A DNA stretch of 64,000 nucleotides, from the NCBI GenBank assembly GCA_907164885.2, contig OU015490.1, positions 96,934,604 to 96,998,603 of the forward strand, given 5' to 3'. Of the stretch, positions 1-11,473 are shown piece by piece (position 1 is the first letter of the stretch; the number at the start of each line of letters is the position of its first letter). Both the position numbers and the translations under genes were made by a program. Origin of the DNA: Dolomedes plantarius (lineage: Eukaryota; Arthropoda; Arachnida; Araneae; Dolomedidae). Below the pieces are notes generated by a model, which saw only the letters and a list, made by a program, of their open reading frames with translations, had not been told where the DNA came from and did not search any database.

Positions 1-1115
1 TAAATAGGGAAACAGTAAACAAATTATGAATTTATTACAAATAGCAAAGGATTAGTCTCTGAAAAATACAAGAATCTAAGCATTAACTAAAAAAATATTA
101 ATTTTTGGTGAATATAACTTAATCATATTCTTTCACGTGATGTTTGTGATTTATTTCTCTCTCCTATATGCAATATAAAAAATAAAGAATCTATCCAATT
201 ATTTATACATATTTAATGAGCTTATCAATGGTAAATAATTTGACAAAGAATCTGAGTAATTTAATCACGGATGTTGTAGAAAAGATTTTACACATATTTA
301 AGTGAATCCATGGTAACCTAAGCTTCTTAAAGAAAATAATGATTCTAAGACACTCGTAAACATCGTCATATTTTTCTCATTGTTGAAAAACTTGATTTCC
401 TTAAAAAAATGAAAGTATTTATAATCTAACATAAAAATTTACATTAATCTAGATTCTCATTAATTTATTTCTTATTTTTTTTGTTAGGAGGTATAATGAT
501 CACCTATTTTAGATAATTAATAGAAAGATGAAGTTTTTCTCTCTCCGAGACATAAACAGGAAATTTCCTTCCATATTTATAAAGGATAAGGGATTAATCC
601 AGATGTCAAATAACTGGAGAAGAAAATCTTAATTATTGAAATTTTTCATTAAATATAAACAGAAATATTTCTAAGGAAAGATGAAAGTGAAAAAAATTCC
701 TAATTATAATGAAATAGATGTTAGTGGAAAGAAAATTAAAAGAATTCTTTAGCGAAAGTATGGAGAATGCCTTAAAATCGAAATTGTTCATTTTCTAATG
801 ATTTATTAAAATATGATTGACATTTATAATTTTAATCCTTGTTTACCGTAACAACGAAGTTCTGCAGTTAATTAACTGTAACTTTATGTTGTATAATTAG
901 AGGGTGAAATCATTACTCTTAGAAGGGATTTTTAGTTTAGCAGCTTTGTGTTTTGCTCTTTTCAATTGGGAAGATCTTTTTAAATATTTTGAAGGTTTTG
1001 CGAGAATGTTAGTTAGTGATTAGGTACATTTGTCACTCTTTGAAACAAGCGTCAAAGAAACACTCATTTTACTTTCTTCAAATGTGAAAACGGATGTGAT
1101 ACAAGATAACTTTTA
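1..1115. other. AT-rich non-coding DNA
   Basis: No credible reading frame, RNA gene or element end is visible here. The sequence is uniformly AT-rich with short homopolymer runs. It may be intergenic or intronic. Confidence 0.5.
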
Positions 1116-1519
1116 GGCTGATGTGTACTAACCCTATTGGATTCGCTCACCTCAATGTTAAACTTCGGAGAAAATGTGTCTCCTATTTACAGCAATATAA
1201 ATGTTGATAATCCAATAAAAAGAGGGTATTTTCAGATAGCCTGAACTTTTCTGCACCTTGCAACGCGATTCATTTTATAAATTTTGTCCACCAAAAAATG
1301 GAAGAGCATTTAAAACACACTATACCATTTTTTCCCTGATTTGAAAATGTTATTTGCATTCTTTTAATGAAAAATGACCCAAAGTGTAAAATTTCTTTCT
1401 CTATTACGTAGTACTATATTTCAAATAGAATCTTTGAATCCAAGTCGGCAATCCTAAGACATATTTTCTCCGTAGGTTAATATTGAAGTAAGTGAATCCA
1501 ATAGGGTTAGTGAACAGCC
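1116..1519. mobile_element. MITE-like element with about 65-bp inverted ends
   Basis: The left end (about 1116-1180) reads GGCTGATGTGTACTAACCCT and is an imperfect reverse complement of the right end (about 1458-1519), which closes with AATAGGGTTAGTGAACAGCC. There is no coding potential inside. A second copy lacking the left arm lies at about 30336-30700. The right end abuts the TTAA target of the piggyBac element at 1524, so the two elements are directly juxtaposed. The superfamily cannot be assigned because no clear target duplication is left. Confidence 0.6.
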
Positions 1520-1523
1520 TTAA

Positions 1524-2524
1524 CACTCCGTCGGGCGCGTCTCGAAACTTACGTCATCGGGCGTGGTGTATCTGTCAGATACATCTCTGTTTTATGTGTT
1601 TTCTGTTAATTTGTATTACTTTAAATCTTCTATTTTTATTCTTTTTTAGGTCCAGGCTTTTACACACGGACCGTTTTTTATTTATTTTCATTTTTTTACA
1701 ATTTTTATTTTTCACAAAACACCAGCTAATAGAAGTAAACCGATAGAGGCTTTTGTTTCAATATTATCTGTTAGTCTTGCATCTCTTTCTCTACTACATA
1801 GATTAGAAACTGCAGAAATGTATTCTATAGGGCGTTTCACAATTATTTCCAATATTTCGTCAGAATTAAAAACAATTCCAAGAGCCGTATATAGATTTTA
1901 TACCTTTCGCACTTCCGATTACTCCAGGTAATTTTGTGATAAAATTCTGCGATCTACCTTTGACATTTTTTATACCCATCCGTTTTGTCCATTTAGTACT
2001 ATTGTCTTTTCCTACATAAAAATCCTAATTATTAGCATCATCATCAAGTTCTGAGTCATTATAATCACTTTCACTGCTATCAGAATCAACTTCGCATGTT
2101 TCTAAAATATCTCCTTCGTCATCATCACTTTCATCAAATTCTTCAGCATTTAATCACTTATTTCCATCACTAAATAGAATACTATGAACTAGGTCAAGGT
2201 CTTTTTGATTATTCAAATCTAAAAAGCGTTTAGCATTCGTCATGTAAAAAGATAAATCAAAAACGTACAGGGAATCTTGATACTTCCGTAAAGACTCAAG
2301 AGGCAAAAGTTATCGGGCGCGTGTATCTAACAGATACAAAACTTCAAACAATCTTGAAAACGGGAAATACTCCTACACGAAACTGATCGTTACTGCATTC
2401 CAAAGGAGCAGGTGGTCAGATGGACAGATACTGATAAGGTCAAGGTCGTAAGAACAAATTTTAGGGGACAAATCAGAGATATTGACACGCGTGTATCTGT
2501 CAGATCAACGCGCCCGATGGAGTG
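1524..2524 (-). mobile_element. piggyBac-family DNA transposon relic, about 1.0 kb
   Basis: The element is flanked on both sides by TTAA (1520-1523 and 2525-2528), the target duplicated by piggyBac. The 16-bp ends are CACTCCGTCGGGCGCG on the left and, in inverted orientation on the right, CACTCCATCGGGCGCG (one mismatch). A subterminal motif containing GTATCTGTCAGATAC occurs inside both ends (about 1568-1587 and 2481-2507, with a variant at about 2322-2337). The minus strand carries an N-terminal transposase pseudogene. The catalytic DDD domain is absent, so this is an internally deleted, non-autonomous copy. Confidence 0.85.
1690..2243 (-). pseudogene. piggyBac transposase N-terminal pseudogene
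   Basis: Read on the minus strand from an ATG at 2243, the frame begins MTNAKRFLDLNNQKDLD. It then passes through an acidic stretch rich in D, E and S (about 2050-2160), a YVGKDNSTKWTK motif, an RSQNFITKLPGV motif, and finally an ASIGLLLLAGVL motif near 1690. This order (acidic N-terminus, GKD-TKW, LPGV, GLL-LAGVL) matches the N-terminal part of piggyBac transposases. Two in-frame stops interrupt it, one in the acidic region and one just before the GKD motif, and a frameshift lies before the FNSDEILEIIVK segment. The catalytic aspartates are missing because the element is deleted downstream. No single open frame covers it, so ordinary ORF calling would miss it. Confidence 0.8.
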
Positions 2525-2528
2525 TTAA

Positions 2529-4481
2529 CCAGTAGAATTATATACAAATCAAGGGATTTGAAGCTCTTATATCGTCTCTTATGGCAGAATTTTGTAGTTT
2601 TAACCCGTTGAACGCCCGAAATTGCCATCAACGTTCAACATATATCAGACACTATCGGTCTCGTAAAATTATTTCGATCTTACAACGCTTGTCAAAAAGA
2701 TAGAGGAGTGACTGATTATCGACTCGCAGTTTCAGTAAAAAAAAATTAGTATGTCGCTGGTTCGAATTTTCGTAGGGGGTATTTCCTTAGTTGAGGCACT
2801 TTTTCAAAATCTAGTGGAATCTTTTGTAGCTAATCAGATATTTTTGTTGTAACCGTGCCCTGATGTAAATCCGTCATACCATAATAATTCTGCATGTATC
2901 GAAATCTAGTCGAAAGTAGATAACGGGATATACGTTTCTTTTGAGTTCGAGGACTAAGTTGTTTCCTCAACCCAGCAAGTGTAAAATTGCAGATCCTATC
3001 CTTACAACACGGGGTTATTTAAAAAAAAGACTGTTACGGATATTAACATTTTTGTATACTCAGGGTTTCAGAAGAATTTGTTGAACTTTAACTGAAAGGG
3101 AAAAAAAACTAAGGTGATTTTTTGCGACAATTTCTAGTGTTAGAGACTGACCTTTATACTGCAGGAACATCATTATACTTTTATTACTGACTTGTCATGT
3201 GCTCGCATTTCCTGCTTGAAAAAGAGAAAGACTTTAATTCACCTTATTTTTATTTTCGTATCTACTTCACAGTAAACAAAAATCACTTAAATTATAAATT
3301 TGTCCATGGATTTTTTTAAATAGTCATCTTAGTTACTACTATGTACTTTGTAAAGCTAAGTTACTTCTTTGTACACGTTTCCGCCTTTTCTACTTTGTAC
3401 TTTGCAAACCTAAAGATCATTCAGTTGCATCTGATTATTATTGTCAAAATAAATATATTTCGTAGAAACTTAATTCTTTGCACTGTTTCCATCGTTTCTA
3501 CTTTGTAGTTTGCAAACCCAAATACAGTTCAATTGCATCTGATAATTATTATCAAAATTTAAACATTTCATAGAAAACTTAATCCAAAAACTGTGTTTTT
3601 AAGTATCAAAAAATATTATCCTTTTTTTGTGAAGGTAATTTGTTTTTCAGATGTTCCATATTAGTTTATAATTATTCGTGGCGGTGAACAGAAATAAATT
3701 TTTATTATTTCAGTGAAATTTGTACATTATATACTGTATAAATATGTTGCTGATGAAAAAGAGATAAATAACCGTAAAATCATGTTAACAAATAATCAGG
3801 GTTGTAGTTGCTCATACATAGAGTAAATCCGCAGTTAATGCTTCAAGCAGGCGAATTGAGGCAAAAGAAAATAAGGCTTTTGGCCGGGGGATATGGGTTT
3901 AAGTACTCAGCGAAACTAAGGCATCGAAAACCAATTATATGGCAGCTCAAGTGCTTACCTGTGAGATAAACGTTAACTATGAATGCTGAAGCAAAATGAA
4001 ATTTCGCTCAACATGGTATTTTCAGTCGGATATTATTCTGCCAGTCTAAAAAAATGGAAAGAAAACGCAAGAAAAAGGCTTCAAATAAAACAAAATTGAA
4101 TCCGAGTTCCTCCTGCACAGTGTGCTATATATATTGGTCTGAACACTCATGTGTTGAATGTCGTTTAACGTGAATATTGATAATTTTTCGCCATTCTTTT
4201 TTGTATTAACTATTCTTGATGTATGAACTAGCAACAAAGGTTTTAACAGTTTCAGCCAATATAAAAAATAGAGATGAATATGAAAAGTATTGTGTAGAAT
4301 GTCATCATTTGTATAATCGTGCGTGAAAAAAGTACTTATTTTTTTATAGCCCCACACCTACTAGATTTCTTAAAATGTGATTATGTATTAGTCTGTTGTT
4401 TCAATTAAAAAGAAATCGCTTTATATTCCAAGGTATATCTTTTAGGCTAAGTACCTTTTTTATGTAAAATATATTCGACAT
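2529..4481. other. AT-rich DNA with a short tandem duplication
   Basis: No gene is recognised. A roughly 108-bp unit is duplicated in tandem: the segment starting TACTTTGTACTTTGCAAACC near 3391 recurs near 3499, and a partial earlier copy starts near 3340. The rest is featureless AT-rich sequence. Confidence 0.5.
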
Positions 4482-5135
4482 TTTGTTAGCTTAGGTCGAA
4501 TGTAAATATATTAATCTAATGTAGTGTAAACTATTTATTACACATATTTAATAAAAGCAATGTAAAGTAAATAAAAGGAAATCCAAGAGAAACTTTTGAT
4601 AATGATTACAAAAAAGAATATTTAGGTGAATAAGAAAAAAATATTCTACTCAAGAATGATTTGTTTCAGCAGTTTTAAGGGCTATTGAAGAACGCCTGAG
4701 TACCCTAGAATAAAAAAATATAATGAACTTCAGGCTTAAGGTATTGATAAAGGAATAAATAGCACACAGTTACAGAGAAACAGAAATATAAATTTAAAAA
4801 AAATTCTTACTTTGTTAGCATAGGTCCAATGTAAATATATTTAACTAATGTAGCATAAACCATTTATTACACATATTTAATAAAAGTGATGTAAAAGTAA
4901 ATAAAAGGAAATCCAAGACAAACTTTTATAAGAATTACAAAAACGAAGAATATTTAGGTGAATAAGAAAAAAATATTCTACACAAAAATGATTTGTTACA
5001 GCAGTTTTAAGGCTTATTGAAGAACGCCTGAGTATCCTAGAATAAAAAAATATAATGGACTTCAGTCTTAAGCTATTGATAAAGGAATAAATTGCACACA
5101 GTTACAGAGAAATAGAAATAGAAGTTTTAAAAACA
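4482..5135. repeat. Tandem duplication, unit about 329 bp, two copies
   Basis: The segment beginning TTTGTTAGCTTAGGTCGAAT (4482) recurs with about 90% identity by eye, starting TTTGTTAGCATAGGTCCAAT at 4811. Both units contain ACAGTTACAGAGAAA near the end. A much more diverged third relative is visible at about 5400-5500. No coding potential is seen. Confidence 0.8.
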
Positions 5136-5599
5136 TGCTACTCATTTAATAAATTTTTAACAACAGTTGCAGTTAAAGTTAGGGTCAGAAAATGTCATGA
5201 AGAGTTTAATTTTCATATACAGTAGGCTCATATTACTTGACATAAAATAACAACATACGTAGAATTCAATAGAAAATACTTTGTAATGCAATCGAGGTAC
5301 AAACACAAAAACTATTGAATAAATAAATTCAAGTAGGTGTGGGGACTTAATTGAAAGAGCAATATATCTTTTGCAGTCATTTTAATGTTCCTAAATTACC
5401 TTGTTTTATCAAACTAAATGTAAACTGATAAATCTAATTTAGTACAAATTGCTTATTATATGCATTTAATATAAATGAAAGTAGTGCAAAAAGGAAAAAT
5501 CTAAGATATGAGAATTCCTAAAATTTTATGCAAAGAAAGATGAATAAATACTATTTTATACGTATATATGATTTATTCATTGAACATTTGAAAGCCTTA

Positions 5600-6290
5600 T
5601 AAATCCTTAAAAATACTAATTAGGCTAATTAGCTGATTGATTTTGAGAATCAGGATTTATTTTGAGAAATAGGCTAATTAGCTGATTGATTTTGATTGAA
5701 ATTTTTAGCTGATAGATTTTGAGAAAAATTTTGACTGGAAAATTAAATTGACAGAACATTTTTTAAGCTGCTTAACATTACAGATCTATATTACAGTATT
5801 TAAAGAGGAATAAAATGTAAAAAAGGTGCGTTAAAGCAAATTGACTTTAATGAAGTCATAATTATCATAAAAATTACCCTTATAAACTCTGATCAGATTA
5901 TTAACTGCAAATTCTCCAGTTATTAACTGGACTCCAGTTATTAACTGCCATTTATTAACTGCCAGTTATTCAGCAGATTATTAACTGCAAATCTAAATCA
6001 CGTAATGTTGGTGAATGATTAGAATTAATATTTTATAGTTAGTGATTTTTTAGCTGATTGATTTTGAGAAAAATTTTGACTGGAAAATTAAATTGACAGA
6101 ATATTTTTAAAGCTGCTGATCATTACAGCATGCTTAACATTACAGATCTACATTACAGTATTTAACGAGGGATAAAGTGTAAAAAAGGTACGTTAAAGCA
6201 AATTGACTTTAATGAAGTCATAATTATCATAAAAATTACCCTTATAAACAGTGATCAGATTATTAACTGCAAACAACAGTTACGGTCAAA
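5600..6290. repeat. Tandem duplication of a roughly 350-bp AT-rich unit
   Basis: The block AGCTGATTGATTTTGAGAAA followed by TTGACTGGAAAATTAAATTG appears near 5705 and again near 6050. Both copies continue through CATTACAGATCTA and a segment ending TGATCAGATTATTAACTGCA. Between them are short direct repeats of CAGTTATTAACTG. A third partial copy with the same CACGTAATGTTGGTGAATGA lead-in lies at 8100-8230. Confidence 0.75.
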
Positions 6291-7300
6291 TTCGAGATGG
6301 CAAATGCTAAAAGGACTTTAATTTTCCTATATATCATAAACTTTATTTATAATACTTCATTTGATTAAAATATAAATGTAAAACAATAATTGATATTAAT
6401 TGAATATTTCAAACCGAATTGAATGTATGAAAAAAGCATCTATTCTTACTTATTACGAATAGTAAGTGATAGTAATGTATTAATAATACTAAAATAGAGT
6501 TATGATAAACATTAAAACCAGGTAATGTAACTCTCTTAATATCAGCGTGAATGGAAAGAGAAGCAAAATTTATCACATGACTTTTTGTATTTATATTCCA
6601 AATTGCCCGCAGCTTGCTAAGCAGTTTGTGCGTTAGTATACTGCTCGGCTAAGAGTCCCGTACCGAATCCTTAAAAGTAATGTGCCACATATCTCTCTGA
6701 TTGTTTGCACAACCCAGAGTAATTTCTGATAATTGTTTATGTGTTAAATCTGCTGATAATTACTTTATGTATGCTTTTTCTTGATTGTCCAGAATTCTAA
6801 GTGCATGCAAAATTATCAGTTAGGAGCTAATAATTATACTAATAATTATCATTAGTTAGGACAGAGACCAGTTTTAAAATGACTATCTTTTAGTTACTGT
6901 CATATGATATCAAGTTTAGTAATTAGGTAAAAATATTTTTAAATATTGGCCGTTATTTATTCGCTCTGTAGCTAAATAAGGAACTCATAACTGTAAATGT
7001 TTTGTGTAAGCGATACTAAAACTAAAAAAAACGAAAATAAAAACATTAACGTTTTCTATGTTAAAGGAAATAAAGAAAAAAATTACCCAATTCTTTGCTT
7101 CTAAAAATATGCATTTCTTTATAATTAACTCAATTTTCTCTCTTTGAAATTTCTACGTTATATAACATAAACAAAATTCAATTAAATTAGTTACAAGATG
7201 TTTTTATTTCTGAAAAAGGGAATTACGTTTTTATTAACTTAATTTCACAGTAATTAATTTTCTGTTTTTATGACATAAATAAATTTCTACCTTTCATTTA
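6291..7300. other. AT-rich DNA, no feature recognised
   Basis: No open frame, element end or RNA gene is visible in this stretch. Confidence 0.45.
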
Positions 7301-7319
7301 AAAAAAATATATATATACA

Positions 7320-8070
7320 TGCATCTTTATTAATCCTCTAAACGATTGAAAAGTATTTTTTCATGACATATTTTCAATTTTCGTAACGTATTTATTTTTA
7401 ATTCAGGTCTTTACGACTATTATTTCCTCCTCAGTTTTGTGTTTAAAAGTATCTGACATGATACAATTTTGAGGCTTTTGAATAACAAACTAAGAGATAG
7501 AATAATTCATCTAGTACGGTTCTTCGAGCTGTAAGAAAGGTAGAAAAAATGTCAAGCGTTTACAGGGTAAATTTTTATGTAAAATATACTTAACAATTTA
7601 CCGGCGTTTTTCGAAGAGTTGCGAGAAGTTTCGATTTGAAGAGTTACGACATAAAAATCTTGTCACTCACCATGATGAACTATATAGAAATATATACAAT
7701 TATAAATACATCTGTATTATCCCTCTAAACGATTGAAAAGTATTTTTTCATCACATATATTCAATTTCCGTCATATATTTTGTTTAATTCAAGTCTGTTT
7801 GACTGTTATTTTCTCCTTAGTTTGGTGTTCAAAAATGTATCACATGGTACAATTCTGACGCTTTTGAATAACAAACTAACAGAGGGAATAATTCATCAAA
7901 AACGGTTCTTTGAGCTGAAAGAAAGATTTAGAAAAAAACGTCAAATTTTTACAGGGTAAAATTTTTTACAAAATATACTCGACAATTTACCGCTGATTTT
8001 CGACGAGTTATAAGAAGTTTCGATTTGAAGAGTTACGAGATAAAAAACTTTTTTTCTCACCCTGTTGAAA
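7320..8070. repeat. Tandem duplication, unit about 387 bp, two copies
   Basis: CCTCTAAACGATTGAAAAGT occurs at 7335 and again at 7722. The following 350 bp align in order: a TTTTGAATAACAAACTAA block, a CAATTTACCG block and a GAAGTTTCGATTTGAAGAGT block. Identity is about 85% by eye. It is non-coding. Confidence 0.8.
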
Positions 8071-8099
8071 TGTAAAGGTTTTTTAAGAGTAATTAAGCA

Positions 8100-8232
8100 C
8101 TTTCTAAATCACGTAATGTTGGTGAATGATTAGAATTAATATTTTATAGTTAGTGAATTTTTAGTTGATTGATTTTGAGAAAAATTTTGACTGGAAAATT
8201 AAATTGACAGAACATTTTTTAAAGCTGCTTAA
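8100..8232. repeat. Third dispersed copy of the 5.6-6.3 kb repeat
   Basis: The 130 bp from AAATCACGTAATGTTGGTGA through GACTGGAAAATTAAATTGAC match the middle of the tandem repeat near 5990-6110. The copy ends in an AAGCTGCTTAA junction and then diverges. Confidence 0.75.
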
Positions 8233-9130
8233 AAATGAACGGAAATAAGTATAAATATCGCCAGCTTACTTAAGTCTTGGATGTTTTGCTTTTCCAATGG
8301 AGCTGAGGAACTTTCAAAAAAGAGACAAATCTGGGTCCAAAACTAAACATGAGTACACGGAAAGCATTTTAAAAGATTTAAAAAGTTTTAATTTTCAAAT
8401 TTCCATTTTTTAAATTTATTTATTTATTGATTTTTTATGTGTGTGTCTGTTGTTGGATTCTTTGGAATTTCTGATGCAAGCTGGGAAATCAGTAGAGTTC
8501 AGACTTTATTTTTTTTCAATAATTTATCTTTGATTTAAAATTCATATACTTAATAAAAATTTTACTGCATATACTAACATCATTGTAAATATTACTTGCT
8601 ACATTTGATTAAAACAAAATACTCGAATTAAAAACTGAGTACCTCCAAATAAACAATAAGGTTATTATCTGGAAGTATAAAACTGTAAGTAACTGGAACT
8701 ATAAAAACTCTGGAAAGAGCTATATGACTGTGAGAAGGGTCCACACCCCCTATTAGAGTCATTTTATGTTCGATCTTGCACTGTGGGTTTTGGACTTTAG
8801 ACGCTGATGAGCCTGACTGTCGATCATGAGTGTATACCATGACTGTTCTATAGTACAATTTGTTATCTTATATAACTGTGTATCCATACCAAATTTCATT
8901 AATATCTGCCCATTAGGTTTTAAAAAATTCGATAAAATGTGCAAATTCTTTTAATTTTGAACACCATATAATTTTTTTATGGATGTTAGTATATTTTCAG
9001 CTTTTAAAATAAATGGAATTAGGTTCTGGGTACTATTCTAGGTTTTATTGTGTTCTTATTTAAACGTTTGTGTCATTTTATTTTAAAATGTTTATTTTTT
9101 TGTTTTTATGATGTTCCTTTTTAAATCTGT
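8233..9130. other. AT-rich DNA, no gene recognised
   Basis: Short reading frames in this interval look like chance frames, with low-complexity composition and no motifs. Nothing else is recognised. Confidence 0.4.
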
Positions 9131-9390
9131 GCCTTTCTAAGTGTTTTTAAAATTTGTTCTAGTGTTCTCAATTTGAGGTTTTTTTTATTTTTATTTAAAT
9201 ATTCGTCTTGCATAATGTTTTAAAATACCTTATTTGATAATGTTTGTTTTTAAATTTGTAACATTTTAAAGTGTTTTTAAATGTGTGTTAAGAGTTAATA
9301 TGTTTTTAAAAATTGTTCCAATGTTCTCAATTTGTGTTTTTGTTTGAAATTTAAATATTTGTGTTGTGTAATGTTTTAAAATATTTTTTT
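9131..9390. repeat. T-rich tandem duplication, period about 160 bp
   Basis: The pattern GTGTTTTTAAAATTTGTTCT ... GTTCTCAATTTG ... ATAATGTTTTAAAATA appears at about 9140-9230. It recurs in diverged form at about 9298-9385. It is strongly T-rich on the plus strand and non-coding. Confidence 0.6.
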
Positions 9391-9569
9391 GCCATTTTTA
9401 TGTTTTGACCGCATCAAAATTATCCGTGGATTAGACCTTCTTTGGATACACGTTAATGAAAACGCACCTACGAAATTTTTACACGTTGGTGAGAAAGAAT
9501 ATAAACACCGAAAGTGCTTCAATATTGGCTTTAAAAATCCAAGATGGCGGACGGCGCACCCAAAACCCT

Positions 9570-9660
9570 ACTCATCCCACAGTTATGATAGGATCACACA
9601 GCTTCTAAATATCCACATAAAAACAAAGACAGGTTTCTGGGTATCAAGAAGTTCCATTGT
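9570..9660 (+). repeat. Detached first unit of a minisatellite
   Basis: This segment (TAGGATCACACAGCTTCTAA, then TATCCACATAAAAACA, then AAGAAGTTCCAT) matches the unit of the array at 11478-11890. It is separated from that array by about 1.5 kb of unrelated DNA. Confidence 0.7.
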
Positions 9661-10212
9661 CGTATTGTCTGTCTTTATTATTTATTTTGGGCGGGATTCG
9701 TACCTTATATGGATTAGTACAAAATATTTAAAGAAAATATTTGAGTGCGTCGTTGTAAGATTTACTTTATTGAATTCAACCCCAAGCTCTAGACATTATT
9801 GGCAAATGAACAGGTGAAAACTTTGCTTCTAAAAACTAGGAGATAAATTTTCTTAAAATCAACAGCGAAAATAAAGATGACTGACTCAATTTTTATATTT
9901 ACAAAAAAAACTAATTTATTTACAACATTATCTATTTACAATTTAACTCAAAACAATATCAACAAATCTAAGTACACAGTTTACTCATTTTTCTAATCTT
10001 TTAGCATTTCTCCTCAATTCCCATTCAATGACATGTATTTAATTAAACCTACACCTTTTGGATTCAGAGAGCATAAATTTATTTATTTTACCTAAGGCAA
10101 AGAATTACTATCCCTCAAAATGTATATTCTAAAAACAAACATCGGTCCCGCACTAAATCATTCAAAAATTTCGATGTTGGGCCTCAACAAGACAAAATGA
10201 TTGACATTCACT
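9661..10212. other. Left part of a 1.5-kb insertion between minisatellite units
   Basis: This AT-rich flank lies between the detached minisatellite unit and the decayed coding locus. No element terminus could be fixed. A short sequence resembling ACATCGGTCCCGCACTAAAT (10139) has a weak direct counterpart near 11023 (ACGTCGGTCCCGTCCTATAA). These could be remnants of flanking direct repeats. Confidence 0.35.
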
Positions 10213-10904
10213 CAATTGGATGCTAACAGCACTGGAACACGGGTGACGATCTCATCATCGGGCATGGGATCTCCTTTCTTCTTTCTCGGGTAGCAGGCAA
10301 TCACATCTTTAGGCTGTCGTGGGCATCTATCGTATGCTTCTTCCGCTCTTTTCATCTCCGGGTCGACTCAAATCGGAACTCCATCGTGAAATCGCAATTC
10401 TCTCCACCTCTATTCTCAAATTATTTATCGGTGAAGGCAACAACCAGATTTTTCTCAGCAGCAAATGACTTATCTCGAAACGGGATCATGATGCGAGCAT
10501 ACTGGGAAGAATCAACCGGATCTCCGCACCACAAAAACGAAACTTCTGTCGGCAAACTCCCGGGAAAGCTCAATCGGTCTTCGACAGTTAAATAGACAAT
10601 CTCTTCATCACCTGCAATGCTAAAGCACCGGGAAGAGTTACCCGGGCCCGCATGCAGAAGTGAATCCTCTAAAAAAACACCTAAGTCTTCTATTTATTTA
10701 ATTTTTTCACATCGTTGTACACGCCTTTCATAACTCCTATATCTATTCAGGAAATCTTTCAAAACTGCACAACTTACTCGTAGTTTCAATTCTCATTTCT
10801 TTGATTGGATAATCTCTCCAAACATGCACGCCCTTCATTTCGTCACTCAGGACCCAAAGTCCACTCCACGAGTTTTGCGGTAGACTCCACACACTAACTC
10901 TCAT
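10213..10904 (-). pseudogene. Decayed protein-coding locus of unknown family
   Basis: I do not recognise this protein. On the minus strand an ATG at 10904 opens a frame starting MRVSVWSLPQNSWSGLWVLS. It runs about 50 codons, shifts frame near 10750 and continues through an open stretch of about 88 codons (about 10695-10432). That stretch contains GDEEIVYLTVEDRLSFPG and FLWCGDPVDSSQYARIMIPF. After a stop and another shift it continues through DVIACYPRKKKGDPMPDDE and ends near 10213. The composition is protein-like and the GC content is higher than in the neighbours. The damage (about two frameshifts and two or three stops) suggests an old pseudogene. It could be a retro-element or viral-type open frame, or a fragment of a host gene; nothing seen decides between these. 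Confidence 0.5.
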
Positions 10905-11160
10905 AAATTTATTCACAATAGGCTTTGCAGTTTAAAGTCAAACTCGGTGACAAACACTATCTGTGTCTGCGATCATCAGACCCCGCTCTCAGCCACTTTT
11001 AAATTGGCTAACCACAAAAACGTCGGTCCCGTCCTATAATCAAAGGCGGCTTCTTAACCTTCTTAAAAATGTAATGGAAACAGCCTTCGATCACATTAGA
11101 TGTCTTAAAAATTAAATTCATTTTTCTTTAAAATCGAAGGCGCTTCATTGCATTCATACT
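10905..11160. other. Right part of the 1.5-kb insertion
   Basis: Moderate-GC sequence upstream of the decayed locus on its coding strand. It would hold that locus's promoter or leader if it was once a gene. No TATA box or splice signal can be assigned with confidence. Confidence 0.3.
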
Positions 11161-11180
11161 ATTGTTATGCATCAGTCTAT

Positions 11181-11473
11181 GTCGCCCAGTGGCTAAGTGG
11201 TTAAGGCATCAGCCTGTCACACCGAGGGTGCGGGTTCTATACCCCCATAAGACTTGGTTGTGTTCTGGGGAACCGGTCAGTGTTCCGCCTGCAAAAGGAG
11301 CCGTGTCTAGAGAGGGAATCTGCAACCCATCGTCCATCGCCGGCGTCATCGTTTGTTAATAAAAAATTCTTCTGTGATTGTGTGATTTGTGTTTCTATTT
11401 CCTTGTGTTCATATGTACTCCGGACTGGGGTGTAACAGTCGTCAGCCCCAGGGACATTAGCAGAATAAAAAGT
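11181..11473 (+). mobile_element. tRNA-derived SINE inserted in the minisatellite
   Basis: The 5' end looks like a tRNA gene. It has an A box TGGCTAAGTGG at 11190-11200, an anticodon-arm-like CAGCCTGTCACACCG, and a degenerate B box GGTTCTATACC at 11233-11243. These are the internal RNA polymerase III promoter elements of a tRNA-derived SINE. The body runs on to AGAATAAAAAGTA. On both sides the sequence is a minisatellite unit (ATGCATCAGTCTATG before, ATTAGCTTATGCATC after), so the SINE split one unit. The loop resembles tRNA-Asp(GTC), but this is only suggestive. Confidence 0.65.

Noticed and set aside
8800..8835. CTGATGA motif suggesting a hammerhead ribozyme
   Set aside because: The required GAAA and pairing stems are not present nearby.
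9389..9817. 142-codon open frame
   Set aside because: It crosses from AT-rich DNA through a minisatellite unit into an unrelated insertion, so the frame spans separate repeats and has no motif.
11181..11250. Functional tRNA-Asp gene
   Set aside because: The B box is degenerate, stems do not pair fully, and the body of a SINE follows; better explained as a SINE head.
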